A stretch of 5,956 nt of DNA from Zoogloeaceae bacterium (GTDB lineage: Bacteria > Pseudomonadota > Gammaproteobacteria > Burkholderiales > Rhodocyclaceae): positions 1 through 5,956 of the forward strand of contig JAISSL010000185.1 of the NCBI GenBank assembly GCA_031273145.1. The letters run 5' to 3'. A model generated the notes under the pieces. It was given only the letters and a program-made list of their open reading frames with translations. It made no database searches and was not told the DNA's origin. Within the stretch, counting starts at the first letter, position 1, and every line of letters starts with the position of its first letter. Of this stretch, positions 1-4,868 are shown piece after piece. The translations under genes and the position numbers were made by a program.

Positions 1-169
1 GATGGTCTTCTTTCACCACGACCTTCAGGCCATTCGCCAGAATTTTTTCATGCACCTTGCCGCTCTCCGCATGAAGAGGCAAAGCCACAACCAGCAGCAG
101 AACCAGACTGACGAGCGCAGGAAAATGCCGACGAACAAGGCGGCGCAAACAAAATTCAGAATGTGTCAT
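1..169 (-). CDS. M16-family zinc peptidase, N-terminal fragment (runs off the window)
   Basis: The minus-strand reading frame opens with ATG at 169-167 and stays open to the window edge (56 codons). Residues about 9-34 form a classical signal peptide: Arg-rich start (RRLVRR), a hydrophobic core (ALVSLVLLLVVALPL) and an HA/ES cleavage-type end. The mature start, KVHEKILANGLKVVVKEDH, matches the conserved first strand of M16 (insulinase-like, pitrilysin-fold) peptidases, where a sequence of the type 'NGLKVVVKEDHR.P' precedes the HxxEH zinc site. That zinc site would lie beyond the window and cannot be seen, so activity is not shown. The family degrades peptides in the periplasm; some members work as paired subunits, one without the zinc ligands. 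An AGAAAGG purine stretch lies about 11 nt upstream of the start. The gene is divergent from the toxin-antitoxin pair. The opposite-strand frame here is a shadow. Confidence 0.82.
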   Translation of the reverse strand, partial: MTHSEFCLRRLVRRHFPALVSLVLLLVVALPLHAESGKVHEKILANGLKVVVKEDH

Positions 170-200
170 GGGGAAAAAGCCTTTCTGATGGGATTTTGAG

Positions 201-218
201 CGCTTCCGACGGGAAGCG
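201..218. other. Perfect 7-bp hairpin in the peptidase leader
   Basis: CGCTTCC (201-207) and GGAAGCG (212-218) are perfect reverse complements around a 4-nt loop. If transcription starts about 7 nt after the nearer TATAAT box, this hairpin would sit at the very 5' end of the peptidase mRNA, where such stems can protect against RNA decay. No T-tract follows, so it is not a terminator. Function is inferred only from position. Confidence 0.35.
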
Positions 219-224
219 ACACAT

Positions 225-241
225 ATTATATGGGTATTATA
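225..241 (-). promoter_or_regulatory. Tandem TATAAT boxes upstream of the M16 peptidase gene
   Basis: On the minus strand the 9-mer CATATAATA occurs at 243-235 and again at 232-224, so two perfect TATAAT hexamers (241-236 and 230-225) lie exactly 11 bp apart. They point at the peptidase gene, whose start is 56 nt downstream of the nearer box. No good TTGACA-type -35 is seen at 17 bp from either box, so dependence on an activator or two overlapping weak promoters is possible. Calling this a promoter is inference from consensus match and position. Confidence 0.45.
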
Positions 242-253
242 TGCACACAAGGG

Positions 254-280
254 ATAAATTCTGTGGCGGCGCAAATTTAT
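254..280. promoter_or_regulatory. Inverted repeat, candidate operator between divergent genes
   Basis: ATAAATT (254-260) and AATTTAT (274-280) form a perfect 7-bp dyad with a 13-bp spacer. It lies upstream of the tandem TATAAT boxes of the peptidase gene, in their -35 zone, and about 47 bp before the TTGACA of the toxin-antitoxin pair. The half-sites are centred 20 bp apart (two helical turns), a geometry typical of dimeric repressors. No regulator is identified and AT-rich dyads arise by chance, so this is only a candidate. Confidence 0.25.
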
Positions 281-326
281 GACGGCAGAACGCGCCCCGC
301 GAATCCGGCACTCCACAACAATTAGC

Positions 327-382
327 TTGACACCGCCGATACAAATGGGAAACAATGTCACACGAAAGGATTAAGGTGTGGC
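327..382 (+). promoter_or_regulatory. Promoter and leader of the toxin-antitoxin pair
   Basis: A consensus -35, TTGACA, lies at 327-332, followed after 18 bp by AACAAT (351-356), a 4/6 match to the -10. Two dyads overlap this stretch: TGACA (328-332) with TGTCA (356-360), and GTCACAC (357-363) with GTGTGGC (376-382, one G-T wobble). The second would fold in the mRNA with the ribosome-binding purines GAAAGGATTAAG in its loop. RelB/DinJ antitoxins bind dyads at their own promoter to autorepress, so either repeat could be the operator. The operator assignment is inference. Confidence 0.5.
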
Positions 383-662
383 TATGGTTACGAACACGAT
401 AGTTCATGTTCGCCTCAACGGCGATATCAAGAAGCAGGCTACGGAAACACTGGCTGCGATGGGGCTATCCATTTCTGATGCTGTCCGGGTATTCCTGACA
501 AGGGTAGTCGCCGAGCAACAACTTCCGTTCGCTCTCAAGGTTCCAAATGCCGAGACCCGCATGGCGATGGCTGAAGCGGATGCGATTATTCGAGAGCGCC
601 GCGCTCGCTTTGGCAATGCCACAGAACTGTTTGATGATCTCGAAAAGAACATCCAAAAGTAA
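378..662 (+). CDS. dinJ: DinJ/RelB-type antitoxin
   Basis: This 94-residue protein is the antitoxin of a type II toxin-antitoxin pair. It should neutralise the toxin by direct binding and repress its own promoter. The N-terminal part has the ribbon-helix-helix layout: a beta strand TIVHVRL (residues 7-13), helix A (about 15-28) and helix B beginning ISDAVRVFL (32-40). The stretch MGLSISDAV (28-36) and the LPFALKVPN block (49-57) are hallmarks of the DinJ/RelB family. The acidic tail ELFDDLEK resembles the end of E. coli DinJ and is expected to wrap the toxin. Two starts are possible. GTG at 378 has AAAGGA 7 nt upstream. ATG at 384 would give 92 residues and has TAAGG 7 nt upstream. The sequence does not decide between them. 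Its 3' end overlaps the toxin gene by 29 bp, ensuring coupled expression. The family assignment is confident; the symbol is by family resemblance. Confidence 0.88.
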   Translation: MAMVTNTIVHVRLNGDIKKQATETLAAMGLSISDAVRVFLTRVVAEQQLPFALKVPNAETRMAMAEADAIIRERRARFGNATELFDDLEKNIQK

Positions 663-963
663 GCGCACTGCCCTGCCAAGAACGGCTGATTATGCGAAGT
701 CCTTTTTGAAAGATTGGGAGCGCCTGACTCAATCCGGCAGGTACGACATGAACCGGCTGAAGGATGCCATGCTCCTGCTGATTGCGAATGACGCGCCGCT
801 TGGCCCGGAATGGAAGGATCATCCACTGTCAGGCGACTGGGAAGGACACAGGGAGTGTCATATCGGCGGCAATTTCCTGCTGGTGTACACACTGGACGAC
901 AGCGGCAAAGTAGGCACGGTAGTTTTTGTGCGGGCGGGAACCCATGCGGAATTGTTTGAGTAA
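634..963 (+). CDS. yafQ: YafQ-type mRNA interferase toxin
   Basis: This 109-residue protein is a RelE-superfamily toxin of the YafQ branch, which cuts mRNA on the ribosome. Family blocks appear in order: RLKDAMLLLIANDAPL (41-56), the KDHPLSGDWEGHRECHI core (61-77), FLLVYTLDD (81-89) and the C-terminal RAGTHAELF (100-108). In E. coli YafQ the histidines of DHPL, of the following H motif and of GTH, with the terminal Phe, form the active site; here they are H63, H76, H104 and F108. The Asp at the DW position of E. coli YafQ is Asn80 (followed by Phe81), a change seen in other family members as I recall. The start at 634 is chosen because no other usable start gives the conserved N-terminus (KRTALPRTADYAK). 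It has no clear Shine-Dalgarno and lies inside the antitoxin gene, so translation is probably coupled. A longer open frame begins at 547, but that part is only the antitoxin read in another frame. Confidence 0.87.
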   Translation: MISKRTSKSKRTALPRTADYAKSFLKDWERLTQSGRYDMNRLKDAMLLLIANDAPLGPEWKDHPLSGDWEGHRECHIGGNFLLVYTLDDSGKVGTVVFVRAGTHAELFE

Positions 964-1043
964 GGGAACTACCTTGCAAGTGGCAGGTCTTGAAGACGAC
1001 AATTGCCGCTCCTACAGACACAACCAATGTCATTTGCAGGACA

Positions 1044-1083
1044 CCTTCCTAAGATGAAACAACCCTTTTTAAGATGAAGCAAC
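1044..1083. repeat. 20-bp imperfect tandem duplication across the methyltransferase stop codon
   Basis: Bases 1044-1063 and 1064-1083 are adjacent 20-bp copies that match at 17 of 20 positions. They share the core AAGATGAARCAAC. On the minus strand the upstream copy encodes the last conserved-looking residues (CFILKR) and the downstream copy, read in a different frame because 20 is not a multiple of 3, supplies the final residues VVSS and the TAG stop. Confidence 0.8.
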
Positions 1084-1981
1084 ATTGGTCGCCATCTTTC
1101 ATTTCATTAAGATGCTTTGCAAATTTCCTGCACTTTTTGATAAATGACGATGTGTTTTTCTTCGTAGCAAGAAGTGGTATATCTCTGCAATAACCTTCAC
1201 TTTCTAAAATCTGTGCTTCAATTGAATCATAAATTACATCCTCTATGAGGAAGCCATTATTTTTTGCCAGATAGCTCATGCTTCTCGTTGTATGCAAAAA
1301 GAAATGACGAGGGGCATCTAACTGAAACCAGTTGTTTCTATATTTACGAAATGCGAAAGAATCTGATACGGGAACCCTTATCAGCAAAATGCCAGAATCA
1401 TTTAAAAGCCTGGCAAGGTCTTTAAATACAGCGTGCGGCTCAGACATGTGTTCAAATGAGTGATTGAGCATGATTATATCATACTTGCCTTCGTGTTCAT
1501 GAGTCGTTTGCCTTAGCACCTTCACCCCAGATGGATAAAAAATATCCTTCTCTATGTAAGGGTCAATGCCTGTCAAATTTGAAAACCCCCAATTTTTCAT
1601 CTCCAACAAAAAGTTACCAGCTCCCGACCCGACATCAAGTATGGCATCTTTTTTGCTGCAATGTTTTAATACCCCTAATACGCTTGTACGACTGGGGAAT
1701 TTCAAGTATGGCCCATGTCTTAAAACTGTCAATCCAAGCATATATGCATTCGCAAGAAAATACATAGCTATTTTCTTGAATATGCCGATTGGAACTTGCT
1801 TGAACGAATAATAATCATCGGGATAATACCTGGACATATTCTCAGGTATCTCGGCGATTTGCAAACACCCACAAGCAACGCATTGGAAATAGAGAAATTC
1901 GTCTCTAAAACCAAACATCATCTCACGAGCCACTAATATTGGATGTTCTTGGGTGCTGTTGCATATTTTACATTGATTCAT
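1049..1981 (-). CDS. Class I SAM-dependent methyltransferase with N-terminal zinc-ribbon-like motif
   Basis: This 310-residue protein is likely to transfer a methyl group from S-adenosylmethionine; the substrate is unknown. The N-terminus has paired cysteines C4-x2-C7 and C34-x2-C37-G-C39, a zinc-ribbon-like pattern common in methyltransferases of polysaccharide and sugar gene clusters. The Rossmann core follows. Motif I is LDVGSGAGNFL (115-125), the acid after strand beta-2 is D140 in TGIDPYI, and YDIIMLNHSFEHM (167-179) is the motif with the conserved His. Further on come ILLIRVP and LDAPRHFFLHT, typical of the Methyltransf_23 type. The end, GDQCCFILKR, resembles the family terminus and is followed by a short VVSS tail from a local duplication. 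The start at 1981 has a good AGGAG 8 nt upstream (1994-1990). The gene is AT-rich: I count 18 G/C in 1201-1260 against 35 in 2881-2940 (mltA), suggesting transfer. No sugar-pathway partner is present in the window. It converges on the toxin gene, 85 bp away, with no obvious terminator between them. Confidence 0.88.
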   Translation of the reverse strand: MNQCKICNSTQEHPILVAREMMFGFRDEFLYFQCVACGCLQIAEIPENMSRYYPDDYYSFKQVPIGIFKKIAMYFLANAYMLGLTVLRHGPYLKFPSRTSVLGVLKHCSKKDAILDVGSGAGNFLLEMKNWGFSNLTGIDPYIEKDIFYPSGVKVLRQTTHEHEGKYDIIMLNHSFEHMSEPHAVFKDLARLLNDSGILLIRVPVSDSFAFRKYRNNWFQLDAPRHFFLHTTRSMSYLAKNNGFLIEDVIYDSIEAQILESEGYCRDIPLLATKKNTSSFIKKCRKFAKHLNEMKDGDQCCFILKRVVSS

Positions 1982-2031
1982 GTCAGAATCTCCTGAAGAA
2001 ACATGGAGTTAGCGGTTTTCACACGAATACT

Positions 2032-2047
2032 CGCGCAGAACAGCGCG
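2032..2047. other. GC-rich hairpin in the methyltransferase leader
   Basis: CGCGC (2032-2036) and GCGCG (2043-2047) pair around the 6-nt loop AGAACA, about 50 nt upstream of the methyltransferase start on the minus strand. The right arm continues as GCGCGGC (2043-2049), which is also complementary to GCCGCGC at 2132-2138, so an alternative long-range pairing exists. No known riboswitch class is recognised. Confidence 0.35.
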
Positions 2048-2071
2048 GCATGGAGCCAAAACAGGCGAACC

Positions 2072-2123
2072 CGAAAAACAAAAAACCCCGCTCCAGAAGG
2101 AGGCAGGGTTTTGCTGTTTTTCG
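2072..2123 (-). terminator. Long bidirectional terminator-type stem-loop after mltA
   Basis: Nested arms pair as CGAAAAACA (2072-2080) with TGTTTTTCG (2115-2123), AAAACCC (2082-2088) with GGGTTTT (2106-2112) and CTCC (2091-2094) with GGAG (2099-2102). Small internal loops separate them and the tip is AGAA. On the minus strand the GC core is followed by T6-G-T5, a classical intrinsic terminator tail; the plus strand also has GGGTTTTGCTGTTTTT, so it could act both ways. It lies 370 bp beyond the mltA stop and about 90 bp before the methyltransferase start, both on the minus strand. It should stop mltA readthrough or attenuate transcription into the methyltransferase gene. Confidence 0.7.
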
Positions 2124-2131
2124 TGCAGGCA

Positions 2132-2151
2132 GCCGCGCAGGTTCGCGCGGC
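2132..2151. other. Very stable GC hairpin with loop complementary to a nearby strand
   Basis: GCCGCGC (2132-2138) and GCGCGGC (2145-2151) pair perfectly around loop AGGTTC. The loop plus adjacent bases (GGTTCGC, 2140-2146) are complementary to GCGAACC at 2065-2071 on the other side of the terminator stem. A pseudoknot or an alternative extended stem is therefore possible. There is no T-tract directly after it on either strand. Confidence 0.4.
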
Positions 2152-2171
2152 GAAAATCAGGCTGGCAAGGG

Positions 2172-2225
2172 GACTGACTGACTGACTGACTGACTGACTG
2201 ACTGACTGACTGACTGACTGACTGA
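2172..2225. repeat. Perfect tetranucleotide tract, 13 units of GACT plus GA
   Basis: The plus strand shows thirteen uninterrupted GACT units (2172-2223) followed by GA. On the minus strand it reads AGTC repeated, which has no stop codon in any frame and encodes the cycling peptide SQSV. On the plus strand every frame meets TGA. Perfect tracts of this length are prone to replication slippage. Tetranucleotide tracts are the switch elements of phase-variable genes in Haemophilus and Neisseria, including AGTC repeats in the H. influenzae mod gene. Here the tract lies 190 bp upstream of the methyltransferase start. Confidence 0.97.
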
Positions 2226-2446
2226 GCAAGAAGTGTACCCGCTCTGCCCCACGGGTTACGGGCAGGCGGTTGGCAGCATGGCTGAAGGATTGAGAGAACA
2301 TGGTCAGTCTGAAACCTTACGCAAAATAAGTCATCGAACAAAAACAATTGCAACGAATGCGGATGTTAACACACATTGTAACCAAACACAATACCAATCG
2401 TAATCTGAGCAGGACATGGGCAACAGGCGACCGCCCCGGACAAGCC
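2226..2446. other. Stretch without a recognised gene between the tetranucleotide tract and mltA
   Basis: This is part of the 510-bp gap (1982-2491) between the methyltransferase and mltA. I see no convincing gene. On the minus strand, open frames start with TTG at 2353 and ATG at 2301 and run through the tetranucleotide tract, but neither has a well-placed Shine-Dalgarno or a recognisable domain. A TACAAT hexamer (minus strand 2380-2375) could be a -10 box for a transcript running into the tract, but its -35 (TTACGA, 17 bp away) is poor. No tRNA or known ncRNA is visible. Confidence 0.5.
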
Positions 2447-2486
2447 CTCCACAGAACAATTGGCATCCATAGAATTATCTGTGGGG
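2447..2486. other. Stem-loop directly after the mltA stop codon
   Basis: CCACAGA (2449-2455) and TCTGTGG (2478-2484) pair perfectly, extended outward by a wobble and a C-G pair (2447-2486), and inward by AATT with AATT across a small internal loop. It starts 5 nt past the mltA stop. It lacks a T-tract, so it may protect the 3' end of the mRNA rather than terminate; the terminator-type stem at 2072-2123 is the better stop signal. Confidence 0.4.
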
Positions 2487-2491
2487 CAGAA

Positions 2492-3829
2492 TCAAGGCGT
2501 GTGGGTGCGGGGCAAAAGCAGCCACATCCGGCCTCTCTGTTTCATGCGTCCTGCCTGTAGGCCGGCTTCCTTGCCAAATCCCCAGAAAAAGTCGGCGCGA
2601 ACTCCGCCCTTGATAGCGCCGCCGGTATCCTGCGCCAAAACCAGACGATTCAGCGGCTTCCTGCTGTTGGGATGCGTCGTGGCAAGCCAGACCGGCACGC
2701 CCAGCGTGACATGGCGCGGGTCTACCGCAATGCTGCGCCCCGCCGTCAGAGAGACGCCCAACGCGCCCAAAGGCCCGCCATCCGCTTGACCTACGTCGTC
2801 ATCCGTCAGTTCGCGGAAAAAGACATAGCTCGGATTCTCGTCCAGCAAGGCGCGTAGCCGTCCCGGATACCTTCTCGCCCAAGCCTGAATGCCCTGCATG
2901 GAAGCCTCTTCCAGTTTCAGCTCGCCCCGCTCAATCAGCGCCCTGCCAATCGAACGGTAGGGATGCCCATTCTGGTCGGCATAGCCAATCCGCGCAAAGC
3001 GACCATCGGGCAATTCCACCCTTCCTGACCCCTGAACCTGCAAAAAGAAAAACTCAACCGGATCGGATACCCATAAAATCGGCTCGCCCGGCCATTCTCC
3101 ATCGGGTCTGGCCTCAATTTCAGCGCGGGTCCAGTAGGGAATCACCTTGTTCCCCACCAGCCTGCCGCGCAGGCGGCGAAATTTCAAATCGGGATATAGC
3201 TCGCCCAAGTCAATGGTCAGCATATCCGGCGGCGGCGCAAGAACCGGCACGTTATTCTGCGCGTTGCGCTGGCGGCTGCCCTGAATGAGCGGCTCGTAAT
3301 AGCCTGTAACCACGCCTTCCGTCTGCCCGTTCACCTCCATCAGGGCATAGGGGCGCAATTCCGTCTCGAAAAAGTGGCGTATCGCCTCATTGCCGCCTTT
3401 TACGCGACTGGCCTTGTCGCATACGCCCTGCCAGTCGTTCCATACCTTTCTTTCCCGCAATTTCCAACGATTGCAGGAAAGCAGGAACGCCTGCCAGGCT
3501 TCTTCCAGATTATCCGTCTGCCAGCCCGGCAAATCCTTCCAGCCCACGGCGTGCAAACGGGTCTTGACATCGGTCTGCACATCCGCCACAACCGGCGGAG
3601 GTGGCGCAACCGGCACCCCCGTCGCAGTTCTTGCAGCGGGCGCAGTCGTTGTAGACGGCGCGGTCGGCAAAACCGGCTCAGGACAGACCGGACACACCGG
3701 GCATTCCTGGGCAGAACTGGCAGAAACAGGGGTATCCCCGGTTTGCGGCGGGTTGGTGACACACCCCGAAAGCAACAGGGCGCTTAAAAAAACGCCCGGA
3801 AAAAGCGCGATAGAATGGATTTTTTGCAT
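2492..3829 (-). CDS. mltA: Membrane-bound lytic murein transglycosylase A (lipoprotein)
   Basis: This 445-residue outer-membrane lipoprotein cleaves the MurNAc-GlcNAc bond of peptidoglycan, forming 1,6-anhydro-MurNAc during wall turnover. The start at 3829 gives a textbook lipoprotein signal: MQKIHSIALFPGVFLSALLLSGC, with lipobox Cys23. Residue +2 is Val, so outer-membrane sorting is expected. A Pro/Ala/Thr-rich linker (24-85) with CPVCPVCP follows. The MltA domain spans about 105-350, with VTGYYEP (174-180), PYWTRAEIE (231-239) and FFLQVQGSG (261-269). The C-terminal 3D domain spans about 355-440, with SIAVDPRHVTLGVPVW and the LAQDTGGAIKG block (398-408). Asp401 corresponds to the catalytic Asp of the family. 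The linker makes it longer than E. coli MltA (about 365 residues). The frame stays open 118 codons further upstream to 4183, but that part overlaps the divergent ATPase gene and would bury the signal peptide. No clear Shine-Dalgarno is seen. It is divergent from the ATPase-Nudix pair. Confidence 0.95.
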   Translation of the reverse strand: MQKIHSIALFPGVFLSALLLSGCVTNPPQTGDTPVSASSAQECPVCPVCPEPVLPTAPSTTTAPAARTATGVPVAPPPPVVADVQTDVKTRLHAVGWKDLPGWQTDNLEEAWQAFLLSCNRWKLRERKVWNDWQGVCDKASRVKGGNEAIRHFFETELRPYALMEVNGQTEGVVTGYYEPLIQGSRQRNAQNNVPVLAPPPDMLTIDLGELYPDLKFRRLRGRLVGNKVIPYWTRAEIEARPDGEWPGEPILWVSDPVEFFFLQVQGSGRVELPDGRFARIGYADQNGHPYRSIGRALIERGELKLEEASMQGIQAWARRYPGRLRALLDENPSYVFFRELTDDDVGQADGGPLGALGVSLTAGRSIAVDPRHVTLGVPVWLATTHPNSRKPLNRLVLAQDTGGAIKGGVRADFFWGFGKEAGLQAGRMKQRGRMWLLLPRTHTP

Positions 3830-3887
3830 GGTTTTGGCTAGATTATCAATCCCGTTGCCCCTGAGTATACCTTCCCTCTCCCACGTT
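3830..3887. promoter_or_regulatory. Compact divergent promoter region between mltA and the DUF815 ATPase gene
   Basis: Only 58 bp separate the two start codons. On the plus strand TTATCA (3843-3848), a 17-bp spacer and TATACC (3866-3871) form a weak sigma-70-like promoter (4/6 and 4/6). On the minus strand TATACT (3869-3864) overlaps the same TATA core, and GATAAT (3847-3842) is a second -10 candidate. Shared -10 bases would make transcription in the two directions mutually exclusive. A plus-strand start near 3878 leaves a very short leader with no Shine-Dalgarno. The boxes are consensus guesses. Confidence 0.4.
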
Positions 3888-4868
3888 ATGCCGCTTTCCC
3901 CCAAATCTTCTTCCGATCCGGCGTCATCCTTTTCCGACCTTTTGACCCGCGCCGATGCCCTGCTCGCCCGAATCGAAGCCTTGCTGCCCAAGGCAGGAGA
4001 AGCGCCCGACTGGGAAAAAATCATCGCCTGCCGCTGGAAAAAACACAAAAGGGGATTCATCCATCCTTTCGGCGAAGAAGGTCGCCTCATTCCGGTGCAT
4101 AACCTCAATCCCATCCGCCTTGCCGATTTAAGCTGCATAGAGGAACAAAAGACGCGCATCGTCGCCAATACCCAACAGTTCATCCGGGGCTATGCCGCAA
4201 ACAACGCGCTGCTAACCGGCACGCGCGGTTCTGGCAAATCCTCGCTCATCAAGGCGCTGTTGAACGAATTTTCCGGCAAAGGGCTGCGCCTGATCGAAGT
4301 CGACAAGGAAGACCTGGCCGATCTGGCGGACATCATTGACCAGATTGCAACTAGACCGGAAAAATTCATTCTCTTTTGCGACGACCTCTCCTTTGAGGCG
4401 GGCGAGAGCGCCTACAAGGCGCTGAAATCCGCGCTGGATGGCTCCATCGCCGTGCCGCCGGACAACGTGCTGATTTACGCGACTTCCAATCGTCGCCACC
4501 TGATTCCCGAATATTTCTCCGAAAATCTGGAAGGCTCGCGCGCCGAAAACGGAGAAATCCATCCCGGCGAGACCGTGGAAGAAAAAATTTCCCTCTCCGA
4601 GCGTTTTGGCCTCTGGGTTTCGTTCTATCCCTTCTCGCAGGAAGATTATCTCGCCATCGTCCGGCACTGGCTGGCATCTTTCGGCTTTTCCAACCGCGTC
4701 ATTCAGGACGCAGAGCGCGACGCGCTCAACTGGGCCTTGAGCCGGGGTTCCAGAAGCGGGCGCGTCGCCTGGCAATTCGCGCTGGATTTTGCGGGACATC
4801 TCGCAAAAAATACAAAGTCATGCCAGAATGCCGGAAAATCCCGCACCAGCAGGAAACGCGCATCATGA
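3888..4868 (+). CDS. DUF815-family AAA-type ATPase
   Basis: This 326-residue cytoplasmic P-loop ATPase belongs, by its blocks, to the DUF815 family, whose members resemble AAA+ proteins and have no settled role. Visible motifs are Walker A GTRGSGKSS (111-119), Walker B ILFCDDLSF (161-169), a sensor-1-like YATSNRRHL (197-205), and SERFGLWVSFYPF (237-249), which carries a candidate arginine finger. GSRSGRVAWQFALDF (287-301) is sensor-2-like. The N-terminus (15-34, SDLLTRADALLARIEALLPK) is a helical stretch, and HNLNPIRLADL precedes the ATPase core. The start at 3888 is chosen because the known family fold begins soon after it. An in-frame ATG at 3828 would add 20 residues but overlaps the mltA start, and the frame open from 3390 is the antisense of mltA. 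It overlaps the next gene by ATGA (4865-4868), so the two are probably one transcriptional and translational unit. The basic Ser/Arg-rich tail (KSRTSRKRAS) is specific to this copy or poorly conserved. Confidence 0.88.
   Translation: MPLSPKSSSDPASSFSDLLTRADALLARIEALLPKAGEAPDWEKIIACRWKKHKRGFIHPFGEEGRLIPVHNLNPIRLADLSCIEEQKTRIVANTQQFIRGYAANNALLTGTRGSGKSSLIKALLNEFSGKGLRLIEVDKEDLADLADIIDQIATRPEKFILFCDDLSFEAGESAYKALKSALDGSIAVPPDNVLIYATSNRRHLIPEYFSENLEGSRAENGEIHPGETVEEKISLSERFGLWVSFYPFSQEDYLAIVRHWLASFGFSNRVIQDAERDALNWALSRGSRSGRVAWQFALDFAGHLAKNTKSCQNAGKSRTSRKRAS

Noticed and set aside
404..1033. Long minus-strand frame opposite the toxin-antitoxin pair
   Set aside because: No family motif; cysteine- and serine-rich shadow of two clear plus-strand genes.
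964..1048. Terminator between the convergent toxin and methyltransferase genes
   Set aside because: Only short palindromes such as CTTGCAAG and GTCTT/AAGAC are present, without a T-tract on either strand.
2172..2225. CRISPR-like or minisatellite array
   Set aside because: The unit is 4 bp with no spacers, so it is a simple-sequence tract, not a CRISPR array.
2348..2560. Plus-strand small frames between the repeat tract and mltA
   Set aside because: No ribosome site or domain, and the 3' part overlaps the conserved end of mltA.
3390..3887. N-terminal extension of the DUF815 ATPase frame
   Set aside because: It is the antisense of the well-supported mltA gene; ATPase family similarity begins only after 3888.
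3830..4183. Upstream extension of the mltA frame
   Set aside because: It would bury the lipoprotein signal peptide and is the antisense of the ATPase gene.
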